Under the pieces are notes generated by a model. The model ran no database searches, was not told the DNA's origin, and was given only the letters and a program-made list of their open reading frames with translations. A stretch of 64,000 nucleotides of DNA from NCBI RefSeq assembly GCF_024764835.1, contig NZ_JALIGE010000066.1, forward strand, positions 1 through 64,000, given 5' to 3'. Each line of letters opens with the position of its first letter. Position 1 is the first letter of the stretch. This DNA is from Scandinavium hiltneri. GTDB lineage: Bacteria > Pseudomonadota > Gammaproteobacteria > Enterobacterales > Enterobacteriaceae. This document shows positions 9,114 through 17,659 of this stretch, in pieces. The position numbers and the translations under genes are program-made.

Positions 9114-9629
9114 ATGAAAAAACCAACATCCGCACCGCGTAGCACAGCACCTGGAAAAGCCCGTCGTAAGACGCGTGAAGAGCTTGATCAGGAAGCGCGT
9201 GACCGTAAACGTACCAAAAAGCATCGTGGTCACGCAGCAGGCAGTCGCGCGAGTGGCGGTGAGGCTGGCACTGGTGGCAAGAAACAGGGCCAACAGAAAG
9301 ATCCACGTATTGGCAGTAAAACTCCGATTCAGCTGGGCGCTGTCGAGCGTCCGGTAACCCGGCAGCAAAAACCGAAGAGCGAGAAACCTATGCTTTCACC
9401 GCAGGCCGAGCTGGATTTACTGGAAAACGATGAGCGCCTGGACGCGCTGCTGGAACGTCTCGAGAAGGGCGAAGCCCTTAGCGCCGAAGAACAAACCTGG
9501 GTTGACGCAAAACTCGACCGCATTGATGCGTTGATGCAAGAGCTGGGTCTTTCTTACGACGACGATGAAGACGAAGAAGAAGACGAAGGCAAAGAAGACA
9601 TGATGCGTCTGCTGAAAGGCGGAAACTAA
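9114..9629 (+). CDS. yihI: YihI, Der GTPase-activating protein
   Basis: Activates the ribosome-assembly GTPase Der (EngA) in E. coli. The 171-residue protein has a low-complexity, strongly basic N-terminal half (about 1-80, rich in K/R/G/T). A helical region follows (about 92-140), then an acidic D/E tract around residues 145-160. It continues the ribosome-biogenesis theme of engB. A possible small gene starts 3 nt after its stop. Confidence 0.94.
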   Translation: MKKPTSAPRSTAPGKARRKTREELDQEARDRKRTKKHRGHAAGSRASGGEAGTGGKKQGQQKDPRIGSKTPIQLGAVERPVTRQQKPKSEKPMLSPQAELDLLENDERLDALLERLEKGEALSAEEQTWVDAKLDRIDALMQELGLSYDDDEDEEEDEGKEDMMRLLKGGN

Positions 9630-9632
9630 CGT

Positions 9633-9815
9633 TTGCACCCCTTCGGACTGCCTGTCCTGCTTATAACCCTTTTGGTTATGTGTTATCTGGGGTGGTTATT
9701 CGTTAAACTACGACGGTTGTCGCGGCGTCAGCATTGGCTGCGCAACCGGCTGAGTACCCGAATTACGGGTCAGCCGGCACGCCGTCGCCGTTCGCGATAC
9801 CACCGGAAGGAGTAA
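9633..9815 (+). CDS. Possible small membrane protein between yihI and hemN
   Basis: A 60-codon frame begins with TTG 3 nt after the yihI stop and ends 2 nt before the hemN ATG, filling the gap. The product would have one hydrophobic helix (about residues 4-25) followed by a very Arg-rich tail. That is a plausible single-pass inner-membrane topology with a cytoplasmic basic tail. No strong ribosome binding site is seen, so translation would depend on coupling to yihI. From memory, other gammaproteobacteria carry a membrane protein (DUF2489) between yihI and hemN. This could be a short relative, a relic or chance. Confidence 0.4.
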   Translation: MHPFGLPVLLITLLVMCYLGWLFVKLRRLSRRQHWLRNRLSTRITGQPARRRRSRYHRKE

Positions 9816-9817
9816 GC

Positions 9818-11191
9818 ATGTCTGAGCAGTTAATCGACTGGGATTTGGCCCTGATCCAGAAGTACAACTATTCCGGGCCACGTTATACCTCATACCCCAC
9901 CGCGCTGGAATTTTCCGACGCGTTCGGCGAAACCGACTTTCAACAGGCCGTTGCCCGTTATCCTGAACGTCCGCTGTCGCTGTACGTTCACATCCCGTTT
10001 TGCCATAAGCTCTGCTACTTCTGCGGCTGCAATAAGATTGTGACCCGCCAGCAGCACAAAGCCGATCAGTATCTCGACGCGCTGGAACAGGAAATTGTCT
10101 ACCGTGCGCCATTGTTTGCCGACCGCAAGGTCAGCCAGCTGCATTGGGGCGGCGGGACGCCAACCTATCTGAACAAAGCGCAAATCAGCCGCCTGATGCA
10201 GCTCCTGCGCGGGCATTTTGATTTTATTGTGGATGCCGAGATTTCCATTGAAGTCGACCCGCGTGAAATCGAACTGGACGTGCTGGATCACTTGCGCAGC
10301 GAAGGTTTTAACCGCCTGAGTATGGGCGTGCAGGACTTTAATAAAGAGGTTCAGCGCCTGGTAAACCGTGAGCAGGACGAAGAGTTTATCTTTGCGTTGC
10401 TGAACCGCGCCCGCGAGATTGGCTTCACGTCGACCAATATCGATCTGATTTACGGCCTGCCGAAACAAACGCCGGAGAGCTTTGCCTTTACCCTTAAGCG
10501 GGTCGCAGAGCTGAATCCGGACCGTCTGAGCGTGTTTAACTACGCGCACATGCCAACGCTGTTCGCGGCACAGCGTAAAATCAAAGACGAAGATTTACCG
10601 TCAGCTCAGCAAAAGCTCGATATCCTGCAGGAAACCATCACTTCGCTGACCGAAACCGGTTATCAGTTTATCGGTATGGACCATTTTGCGCGCCCTGGTG
10701 ACGAGCTGGCGATTGCTCAGCGCGAAGGTGTACTGCACCGCAATTTCCAGGGCTACACCACCCAGGGTGACAGCGATTTGTTGGGGCTCGGTGTTTCAGC
10801 CATCAGCATGATTGGCGACAGCTATGCGCAGAACCAGAAAGAGCTGAAGCGCTATTATCAGCAGGTAGACGAAAGCGGGAATGCGCTGTGGCGCGGCATT
10901 GCGCTTACCCAGGACGACTGCATTCGCCGCGATGTGATCAAGGCGCTGATTTGTAACTTCGGCCTTGATTTTGCTGACGTCGAGACGCAGTGGGCGTTAG
11001 ATTTCCAGCAATACTTTGCCGAAGATTTAACGCTGCTGGCGCCACTGGCGAAAGATGGGCTGGTGGACGTGAATGCGCAAGGTATTCAGGTGACGGCGAA
11101 AGGGCGATTGCTAATCCGCAATATCTGCATGTGTTTCGATACCTATCTGCGCCAGAAAGCGCGGATGCAGCAGTTCTCGCGCGTGATATAA
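9818..11191 (+). CDS. hemN: HemN, oxygen-independent coproporphyrinogen III oxidase
   Basis: Radical SAM enzyme that decarboxylates coproporphyrinogen III to protoporphyrinogen IX without oxygen in heme synthesis. The start at 9818 (MSEQLIDWD, preceded by ggaaggag) gives the family's 457 residues. The 4Fe-4S/SAM cysteines are C62, C66 and C69 in the CxxxCxxC motif. GGGTPT, the SAM-binding glycine motif, lies about 50 residues further on. Convergent with glnG. Confidence 0.98.
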   Translation: MSEQLIDWDLALIQKYNYSGPRYTSYPTALEFSDAFGETDFQQAVARYPERPLSLYVHIPFCHKLCYFCGCNKIVTRQQHKADQYLDALEQEIVYRAPLFADRKVSQLHWGGGTPTYLNKAQISRLMQLLRGHFDFIVDAEISIEVDPREIELDVLDHLRSEGFNRLSMGVQDFNKEVQRLVNREQDEEFIFALLNRAREIGFTSTNIDLIYGLPKQTPESFAFTLKRVAELNPDRLSVFNYAHMPTLFAAQRKIKDEDLPSAQQKLDILQETITSLTETGYQFIGMDHFARPGDELAIAQREGVLHRNFQGYTTQGDSDLLGLGVSAISMIGDSYAQNQKELKRYYQQVDESGNALWRGIALTQDDCIRRDVIKALICNFGLDFADVETQWALDFQQYFAEDLTLLAPLAKDGLVDVNAQGIQVTAKGRLLIRNICMCFDTYLRQKARMQQFSRVI

Positions 11192-11218
11192 AAAAAACGG
11201 GCCATTCGGCCCGCTTCA
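11191..11218 (-). terminator. glnG terminator (between hemN and glnG)
   Basis: Stem cgggcc/ggcccg (11198-11213) is followed on the minus strand by an uninterrupted T run, so it is oriented to end the glnALG operon. It could also weakly serve hemN from the other side. Confidence 0.75.
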
Positions 11219-11239
11219 CTATCAGCAATCTCAAACGGA

Positions 11240-12649
11240 CTATTCCATTCCCAACTCTTTCAGTTTACGGGTCAGGGTATTTCGTCCCCAACCAAGCAAG
11301 CGCGCGGCTTCCTGTTTGTGCCCCTGAGTGTGACGCAGGGCGGTGGTCAGCAGCGTACGCTCCATTTCCGGTTGCGCTTCAGAGAGCAGGTTTTGATGAC
11401 CGGAACGCAGCGCGCGGTCAGCCCACTGAGCCAGCAGCGTTGCCCAGCTGTCGGGGAGTGAATGAGAAGGGCTGTCCGGCACGGAGCTTTCAAACAGCTC
11501 TGCGGGCAGATCCTGAATCAGCACTTCCTGACCGGCGGCCATCACCGTCAGCCAACGGCAGGTGTTTTCCAGCTGGCGTACGTTCCCCGGCCACGCGAGG
11601 CGCGTTAATGCGGCTTCGGTTTCGGTATGAAGCTGTTTGGCTTCAACTCCCAACTCGCGGGCAGCGTCCTGCAAGAAATGACGCGCCAGGCGCGGAATAT
11701 CTTCCCGGCGTTCGCGCAGCGGCGGCAGATGCACCCGGATGACGTTCAGGCGGTGGAATAAATCCTCACGGAATTTCCCTTCCTGCACGCGCAGCTCCAG
11801 GTTCTGGTGGGTTGCCGCAATGATGCGGACATCCACTTTCACCGGCGCATAGCCGCCCACGCGATAAAACTGACCGTCGGCCAGCACGCGGAGCAGACGC
11901 GTCTGAACATCCAGCGGCATATCGCCGATTTCATCTAAGAACAGCGTCCCGCCGTCGGCCTGTTCAAAGCGGCCCTGACGAATGGTATTCGCCCCGGTAA
12001 ACGCGCCTTTTTCGTGGCCAAACAGCTCAGACTCAATCAAATCCTTAGGGATTGCCGCCATGTTCAGCGCGATGAAAGGGGATTTCGCGCGAGGGCTGTG
12101 GCGATGCAGGGCATGAGCAACCAGCTCTTTACCGGTGCCGGATTCACCGTTGATCAGCACGCTGATAGACGAACGGGAAAGACGGCCGATGATGCGGAAC
12201 ACGTCCTGCATTGCGGGCGCTTCGCCAATAATGTCTGTTGTCGGCCCGTTGACCTGTACGTTGCGCGGCTGCTGCTGTTCCTGATAGTGGCTGATCGCAC
12301 GTTCGACCAGCGCTACCGCTTCGTCGATATCAAACGGCTTCGGCAGGTAGTCGAAAGCCCCTTGCTGGTAGGCGCTCACGGCAGCATCCAGATCGGAATG
12401 GGCCGTCATTATGATGACCGGCAGCATCGGATGGCGCTGTTTAATCTGTTTGAGCAACGTCAGCCCGTCCATACCAGGCATTCGGATATCAGACAGCAGC
12501 ACGTCCGGCGTCTTGCTGGCCAGCGCGTCGAGCACTTCGCTACCACTTTCAAACGTGGTGCAGGTTAATCCTGCCCCGGTGAGCGCGCGTTCAAGCACCC
12601 AACGGATGGAACTATCGTCATCAACGATCCAGACTATCCCTCGTTGCAT
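11240..12649 (-). CDS. glnG: NtrC (GlnG), sigma54-dependent nitrogen response regulator
   Basis: Activates glnA and other nitrogen-limitation genes when phosphorylated by NtrB. ATG at 12649 (MQRGIVWIVDDD) gives the standard 469 residues; 20 further in-frame codons upstream overlap glnL and are not used. Phospho-acceptor D54 lies in LSDIRMPG. The AAA+ domain shows Walker A GESGTGKE, the GAFTGA sigma54 contact loop and FLDEIGD. A Fis-type helix-turn-helix lies at the C-terminus. Confidence 0.98.
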   Translation of the reverse strand: MQRGIVWIVDDDSSIRWVLERALTGAGLTCTTFESGSEVLDALASKTPDVLLSDIRMPGMDGLTLLKQIKQRHPMLPVIIMTAHSDLDAAVSAYQQGAFDYLPKPFDIDEAVALVERAISHYQEQQQPRNVQVNGPTTDIIGEAPAMQDVFRIIGRLSRSSISVLINGESGTGKELVAHALHRHSPRAKSPFIALNMAAIPKDLIESELFGHEKGAFTGANTIRQGRFEQADGGTLFLDEIGDMPLDVQTRLLRVLADGQFYRVGGYAPVKVDVRIIAATHQNLELRVQEGKFREDLFHRLNVIRVHLPPLRERREDIPRLARHFLQDAARELGVEAKQLHTETEAALTRLAWPGNVRQLENTCRWLTVMAAGQEVLIQDLPAELFESSVPDSPSHSLPDSWATLLAQWADRALRSGHQNLLSEAQPEMERTLLTTALRHTQGHKQEAARLLGWGRNTLTRKLKELGME

Positions 12650-12660
12650 AAAATGCACCT

Positions 12661-13710
12661 CTATTTCCGAATGGGCAGGTAAACCGAAAATTCTGTATGG
12701 CCCGGCCAACTGTTGAACTCAATTTTACCGGAGTGTTGATCGATCAAGCTGCGGGCGATGGATAAGCCCAGACCGGTGCCGCCTTCGCGCCCGCTGACCA
12801 TCGGATAAAACAGCGTATCCTGCAGGTGAGAGGGGATGCCCGGTCCGTTGTCTTCTACGTCAATGCGAGCGGTAAGACGGTAACGTACCCCGTGGAGCGT
12901 TAACTGGAACGCGGTACGGGTACGCAGAATAATTTCGCCGCCTTCCGGGCCCAGTGCCTGTAGGGCATTACGCACGATATTCAGTAGAACTTGCTCTATC
13001 TGGTCGGGATCGTGTGGTAATTCCGGCAAACTTGGATCGTAATCGCGCGTTAAACGCACGTTGTCGGGAAGCTCCATCGATACCAGTTTCACCACACGTT
13101 CAGCCACTTTGTGAATGCTTTCAGTGACATGCATTCCAGGCTGCTGTGGACCAAGAAGTCTGTCCACCAGATTGCGCAGGCGATCGGCCTGTTCAATGAT
13201 AACGTTGGTGTATTCCAGCAGTGACGGGTCGGGCAGCGCTTTACTCAGAAGCTGAGCCGCGCCGCGCAGGCCGCCAAGTGGGTTCTTGATTTCATGGGCC
13301 AGACCGCGCACCAAATCGCGTGCAGCGATCTGCTGAGCGTGCTGCAGCTGTTCCTGGCTCAGACGACGCTGGTTATCCATCGGCGCCATTTCGAGCAGGA
13401 TAAGGCTGTCAGGCAGCCGTTGAGCGGTCAACGACAGAATGTGTGAGCGGCCATCAATGACCAGCGTCACTTCGTTGTCCGTGAAACCCTGTCCTGCCAG
13501 CAGACTTTCCTGCATCAGCTCAATGTTCAGGGAAAAATAACTCAACAGATCCGGCAATGGTGTACCGAATAATTTACGCGAACTCTGGGCGAGCAGCTGC
13601 TGCGCTGCCGGGTTGGCGTAATGAACCGCCAGCTCGTCATCGACCAGTAGGATACTGTTGATTAAAGAATTGAGGATCTGCCCAGCATCGGGCAGCACGC
13701 CTGTTGCCAT
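12661..13710 (-). CDS. glnL: NtrB (GlnL), nitrogen sensor histidine kinase/phosphatase
   Basis: Cytoplasmic kinase that phosphorylates or dephosphorylates NtrC under control of PII. PAS domain at about 1-110; autophosphorylated H139 in LAHEIKNPL; ATP-binding N, G1 (DNGPGIP) and G2 (GREGGTGLGL) boxes. Length is 349 residues. It lies 11 bp upstream of glnG. An NtrC site sits directly in front of it. Confidence 0.97.
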   Translation of the reverse strand: MATGVLPDAGQILNSLINSILLVDDELAVHYANPAAQQLLAQSSRKLFGTPLPDLLSYFSLNIELMQESLLAGQGFTDNEVTLVIDGRSHILSLTAQRLPDSLILLEMAPMDNQRRLSQEQLQHAQQIAARDLVRGLAHEIKNPLGGLRGAAQLLSKALPDPSLLEYTNVIIEQADRLRNLVDRLLGPQQPGMHVTESIHKVAERVVKLVSMELPDNVRLTRDYDPSLPELPHDPDQIEQVLLNIVRNALQALGPEGGEIILRTRTAFQLTLHGVRYRLTARIDVEDNGPGIPSHLQDTLFYPMVSGREGGTGLGLSIARSLIDQHSGKIEFNSWPGHTEFSVYLPIRK

Positions 13711-13731
13711 CCGGCAGTCTCCTGAAAGGTG

Positions 13732-13748
13732 TGCACCAATTTAGTGCA
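13732..13748. promoter_or_regulatory. NtrC site at the glnL promoter
   Basis: The palindrome tgcaccaatttagtgca matches the NtrC consensus TGCAC-N7-GTGCA. It begins 21 bp upstream of the glnL start. In E. coli the same site lets NtrC repress glnL transcription. Confidence 0.8.
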
Positions 13749-13798
13749 TTATAGCGGTTTTCTTCCGCAAAGCGCCTGATATCAGACTGTTACTGGAG

Positions 13799-13823
13799 AA
13801 AAAAGCCCATCCTAAGATGGGCC
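13799..13823 (-). terminator. glnA 3' terminator (glnA-glnL gap)
   Basis: Stem gcccatc/gatgggc (13805-13811 with 13816-13822) has a four-base loop and six T on the minus strand. It separates high-level glnA transcription from glnLG. In E. coli and Salmonella the 3' UTR ending at this terminator yields the small RNA GlnZ; by position, a GlnZ-like RNA would cover roughly 13799-13977 here. Confidence 0.82.
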
Positions 13824-13862
13824 AAAAGTTTCCACGGCAACTCAATCTCCGTGTCCTTCACG

Positions 13863-13950
13863 CTGCAACGGCGTTGGCTGCCCTCGTTCACCCAAATCAC
13901 TTAGTAGACTAAGCTCATTGGGACTCACTCAGTTGCCCCTTGTTGCAACG
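13863..13950. repeat. ERIC-like element in the glnA 3' UTR
   Basis: Between the glnA stop and its terminator lies a sequence with the layout of ERIC elements: gcgttggctgc, then a long hairpin at 13891-13922, then actcactc..ttgcc and ttgcaac. The hairpin arms differ from the usual ERIC bases on both sides and stay paired (cccaa with ttggg, cttagt with actaag). It would be transcribed with glnA. Confidence 0.65.
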
Positions 13951-13977
13951 CGAAATCCATCGAAGATGACTAACTCA

Positions 13978-15387
13978 TTAAACGCTGTAGTACAGCTCGA
14001 ACTCTACCGGATGCGGAGTCATGCGAACGCGGTCGTTTTCTTCAACGCGCAGCGCGATGTAAGCATCGATCGCTTCGTCAGTGAACACGCCGCCCGCAGT
14101 CAGGAACTCGCGGTCTTCGTTCAGGCAGTTCAGTGCTTCTTCCAGAGAACCTGCAACCTGTGGGATCTCTTTCGCTTCTTCTGGCGGCAGATCGTACAGG
14201 TTTTTGTCCATTGCTTCGCCTGGATGGATCTTGTTCTTGATACCGTCAAGACCAGCCATCAGTAGTGCTGCGAAACACAGGTACGGGTTAGCCGCCGGGT
14301 CCGGGAAGCGCACTTCGATACGACGTGCTTTCGGAGACGCAACCACTGGGATACGGATAGATGCAGAACGGTTACGGGCAGAGTAAGCCAGCATAACCGG
14401 TGCTTCGTAACCCGGGACCAGACGCTTGTAAGAGTTGGTGGTTGGGTTCGCCAGGGCGTTGATTGCTTTAGCGTGTTTGATTACGCCACCGATGTAGAAC
14501 AGTGCCTGCTCAGACAGACCTGCATATTTGTCACCAGAGAACAGGTTGGTACCGTTCTTGGACAGGGACATGTGGCAGTGCATACCGGAACCGTTATCAC
14601 CGAACATTGGTTTTGGCATGAAGGTCGCGGTTTTACCGAAACGGTGCGCGACGTTGTGAACCACATATTTGTAGATCTGAATTTCGTCCGCTTTTTTGGT
14701 CATGGTGTTGAAGCGGGTTGCCACTTCGTTCTGACCAGCAGTTGCCACTTCGTGGTGGTGAGCTTCAACAACCAGGCCCATTTCTTCCATCACCAGACAC
14801 ATGGTAGAACGCAGGTCCTGTGCGGAATCGACTGGGGGAACCGGGAAGTAACCGCCTTTAACCGCTGGACGGTGGCCTTTGTTGCCGCCTTCGTATTTGG
14901 TGCCGGTGTTCCATGCGCCTTCGATATCGTCGATAGCAACGTGGGAACCGGAGATGGAGCTACCGAAACGCACGTCGTCGAACAGGAAGAACTCTGGTTC
15001 TGGCCCGAACAGTACGGTGTCTGCGATGCCGGTGGAACGCAGGTATTCTTCAGCGCGTTTAGCGATGGAACGCGGGTCACGGTCGTAGCCCTGCAGAGTG
15101 CCAGGCTCAAGGATGTCACAACGAATGATCAGAGTAGACTCTTCGAAGAACGGGTCCATGACAGCAGTGGAAGCGTCTGGCATCAGAACCATGTCAGATT
15201 CGTTGATACCTTTCCAGCCACCGATAGAGGAGCCGTCAAACATTTTGCCTTCTTCGAAGAACTCGGCATTTACCTGGTGAGCAGGAATGGTGACGTGCTG
15301 TTCTTTACCTTTGGTATCGGTGAAGCGCAGATCAACAAACTTCACTTCATGCTCGTTCAGCATCGTCAAAACGTGTTCAGCGGACAT
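13978..15387 (-). CDS. glnA: Glutamine synthetase, type I
   Basis: Makes glutamine from glutamate and ammonia with ATP; a cytoplasmic dodecamer. The 469 residues match the type I-beta length. The adenylylation tyrosine is Y398 (Y397 of the mature protein) in KNLYDLPPE, and the metal-binding and latch regions are intact. It is first in glnALG and divergent from typA. The upstream region carries the sigma54 promoter and NtrC enhancers described separately. Confidence 0.98.
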   Translation of the reverse strand: MSAEHVLTMLNEHEVKFVDLRFTDTKGKEQHVTIPAHQVNAEFFEEGKMFDGSSIGGWKGINESDMVLMPDASTAVMDPFFEESTLIIRCDILEPGTLQGYDRDPRSIAKRAEEYLRSTGIADTVLFGPEPEFFLFDDVRFGSSISGSHVAIDDIEGAWNTGTKYEGGNKGHRPAVKGGYFPVPPVDSAQDLRSTMCLVMEEMGLVVEAHHHEVATAGQNEVATRFNTMTKKADEIQIYKYVVHNVAHRFGKTATFMPKPMFGDNGSGMHCHMSLSKNGTNLFSGDKYAGLSEQALFYIGGVIKHAKAINALANPTTNSYKRLVPGYEAPVMLAYSARNRSASIRIPVVASPKARRIEVRFPDPAANPYLCFAALLMAGLDGIKNKIHPGEAMDKNLYDLPPEEAKEIPQVAGSLEEALNCLNEDREFLTAGGVFTDEAIDAYIALRVEENDRVRMTPHPVEFELYYSV

Positions 15388-15478
15388 ACTTAAACTCTCC
15401 CGGATTTGTCAGTGTCGTCGTGGTAACGAACTATTCTTGGCACTGCTTAATGTGGCGTTGTTGCCTTGAAAAAGATAA

Positions 15479-15495
15479 AGCGAAATCTGTGCCAA
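15479..15495 (-). promoter_or_regulatory. glnA sigma54 promoter (glnAp2)
   Basis: On the minus strand the sequence ttggcacagatttcgct fits the sigma54 -24/-12 consensus TGGCAC-N5-TTGCW and equals, as I recall it, the E. coli glnAp2 core. It lies about 90 bp upstream of the glnA start. Confidence 0.88.
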
Positions 15496-15524
15496 CTTTT
15501 AAATACACCCCAAAAGGCGTTATG

Positions 15525-15616
15525 ATGCGCACCATAGTGCAAAAGGGCTGCACCACGATGGATATCTTGCACCAAAATAGTGCTAATGTGTGAAATGCGG
15601 GCACTGTTTTGGTGCA
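15525..15616. promoter_or_regulatory. NtrC enhancer cluster upstream of glnA
   Basis: Two good NtrC sites are tgcaccaaaatagtgct (15568-15584) and ggcactgttttggtgca (15600-15616). Weaker half-matches around 15525-15554 (gcgcaccatagtgca, ggctgcacca) lie nearer the promoter. This is the E. coli pattern of two strong distal sites plus weaker proximal ones that bind phosphorylated NtrC to drive glnAp2. The rest of the 380-bp glnA-typA gap holds no gene. Confidence 0.8.
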
Positions 15617-15767
15617 ATTTGCGTGATTAGGCCCTTTTTACTCTTCGTGAAAGCGATCACACGACAACTCTGCGATACTTGTTTGCAGAGGATGTTTGTG
15701 ATCCTGTTTAGTCCTGCGATTAATCCGTGTACAATAACGCGCTATTTCTAATGCCTGAGGCAAAGTT

Positions 15768-17594
15768 GTGATCGAAAATCTGCGTAACATCGCCATCATC
15801 GCGCACGTCGACCATGGTAAAACTACCCTGGTTGATAAGCTGCTGCAGCAATCTGGTACTTTCAGTAACGAACGTGCTGAAGCCACCGAACGCGTGATGG
15901 ACTCCAATGATTTGGAGAAAGAGCGTGGGATTACCATCCTCGCTAAAAACACCGCTATCAAATGGAATGACTACCGTATCAACATCGTTGATACCCCAGG
16001 GCACGCCGACTTCGGTGGTGAAGTTGAACGTGTAATGTCCATGGTAGACTCCGTTCTGCTGGTCGTTGACGCAATGGATGGCCCAATGCCGCAGACGCGC
16101 TTCGTAACCAAAAAGGCATTCGCCCATGGTTTGAAGCCGATCGTGGTTATCAACAAGGTTGACCGTCCTGGCGCACGTCCTGACTGGGTTGTTGATCAGG
16201 TCTTCGACCTGTTCGTAAACCTGGATGCGACTGACGAACAACTCGACTTCCCAATCATCTATGCATCTGCACTGATGGGTATTGCGGGTAACGATCACAC
16301 CGATATGGCGGAAGATATGACCCCGCTGTACCAGGCGATTGTTGACCACGTTAAAGCACCAAACGTTGACCTTGATGGCCCGCTGCAGATGCAAATCTCC
16401 CAGCTGGACTACAACAGCTACGTGGGTGTTATCGGCATCGGCCGCATCAAACGCGGTAAAGTGAAGCCGAACCAGCAAGTCACTATCATTGATAGCGAAG
16501 GCAAAACCCGTAACGGTAAAGTCGGTAAAGTCCTGGGCCACCTCGGTCTGGAACGTATCGAATCTGCTGAAGCGGAAGCTGGCGACATCATCGCAATCAC
16601 CGGTCTGGGCGAACTGAACATCTCTGACACCATCTGCGACGTGCAGGCGGTTGAAGCGCTGCCAGCTCTGTCTGTTGATGAACCGACCGTAACCATGTTC
16701 TTCAACGTCAACACCTCTCCGTTCTGTGGTAAAGAAGGTAAGTACGTGACTTCACGTCAGATCCTCGACCGCCTGAACAAAGAGCTGGTGCACAACGTGG
16801 CACTGCGTGTTGACGAAACCGAAGATGCGGATGCATTCCGTGTATCCGGTCGTGGTGAGCTCCACCTGTCCGTTCTTATCGAAAACATGCGTCGTGAAGG
16901 CTTCGAACTGGCTGTGTCCCGTCCGAAAGTTATCAACCGTATGATCGATGGTCGTATGCAAGAGCCGTTCGAGAACGTGACTCTGGACATCGAAGAACAG
17001 CACCAGGGTTCTGTAATGCAGGCAATGGGCGAGCGTAAGGGCGATGTCAAAGACATGATCCCTGACGGCAAAGGCCGTATTCGTCTGGATTACCTGATCC
17101 CGGCACGTGGCCTGATCGGCTTCCGTACCGAGTTCATGACCATGACTTCCGGTACGGGTCTGCTGTACTCCACCTTCAGCCACTACGACGACGTTCGTGC
17201 GGGCGAAATCGGCCAGCGTAACAACGGCGTGCTGATTTCTAACGGCCAGGGTAAAGCAGTCGCGTTTGCGCTGTTCAGCCTGCAGGACCGCGGTAAGCTG
17301 TTCCTGGGTCACGGTGCAGAAGTTTACGAAGGCCAGATCATCGGTATTCACAGTCGTTCTAACGACCTGACTGTAAACTGCCTGACCGGTAAGAAACTGA
17401 CCAACATGCGTGCGTCCGGTACTGACGAAGCGACAACTCTGGTTCCTGCACAGAAGATGTCCCTGGAACAGGCTCTTGAGTTCATCGATGACGACGAACT
17501 GGTAGAAGTAACACCTACTTCTGTCCGTATCCGTAAACGTCACCTGACCGAGAACGACCGTAAACGTGCTGGCCGTGGGCCAAAAGAAGCGTAA
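15768..17594 (+). CDS. typA: BipA/TypA, ribosome-associated translational GTPase
   Basis: EF-G-like GTPase acting in 50S assembly and stress or cold adaptation. The start is GTG (MIENLRNIAIIAHVDHGKTT). G1 AHVDHGKTT lies at about 12-20, then DTPGHADFGGE and NKVD, followed by beta-barrel, EF-G III/V-like and the BipA C-terminal domain. The 608 residues are one more than E. coli: the switch I region reads SGTFSNERAEATERV where E. coli has a shorter segment. Followed by a strong terminator. Confidence 0.97.
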   Translation: MIENLRNIAIIAHVDHGKTTLVDKLLQQSGTFSNERAEATERVMDSNDLEKERGITILAKNTAIKWNDYRINIVDTPGHADFGGEVERVMSMVDSVLLVVDAMDGPMPQTRFVTKKAFAHGLKPIVVINKVDRPGARPDWVVDQVFDLFVNLDATDEQLDFPIIYASALMGIAGNDHTDMAEDMTPLYQAIVDHVKAPNVDLDGPLQMQISQLDYNSYVGVIGIGRIKRGKVKPNQQVTIIDSEGKTRNGKVGKVLGHLGLERIESAEAEAGDIIAITGLGELNISDTICDVQAVEALPALSVDEPTVTMFFNVNTSPFCGKEGKYVTSRQILDRLNKELVHNVALRVDETEDADAFRVSGRGELHLSVLIENMRREGFELAVSRPKVINRMIDGRMQEPFENVTLDIEEQHQGSVMQAMGERKGDVKDMIPDGKGRIRLDYLIPARGLIGFRTEFMTMTSGTGLLYSTFSHYDDVRAGEIGQRNNGVLISNGQGKAVAFALFSLQDRGKLFLGHGAEVYEGQIIGIHSRSNDLTVNCLTGKKLTNMRASGTDEATTLVPAQKMSLEQALEFIDDDELVEVTPTSVRIRKRHLTENDRKRAGRGPKEA

Positions 17595-17616
17595 TTAACG
17601 TCTTCTGCATGTAAAA

Positions 17617-17645
17617 AAGCCGCTGAATTTCAGCGGCTTTTTTTA
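17617..17645 (+). terminator. typA terminator, likely bidirectional
   Basis: A perfect stem aagccgctga/tcagcggctt (17617-17639) is followed by seven T. It is preceded by an A run, so it can also end the convergent chitinase gene. Confidence 0.88.
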
Positions 17646-17659
17646 TGTTTTATCAATGC

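Noticed and set aside
10990..11742. 250-codon frame spanning the hemN end and glnG antisense
   Set aside because: It crosses two real genes and the terminator between them.
14473..15393. 306-codon frame antisense to glnA
   Set aside because: Full overlap with a highly conserved gene; composition follows glnA codon use on the other strand.
15720..16541. 273-codon frame antisense to typA
   Set aside because: Shadow of typA; no ribosome binding site or family match.
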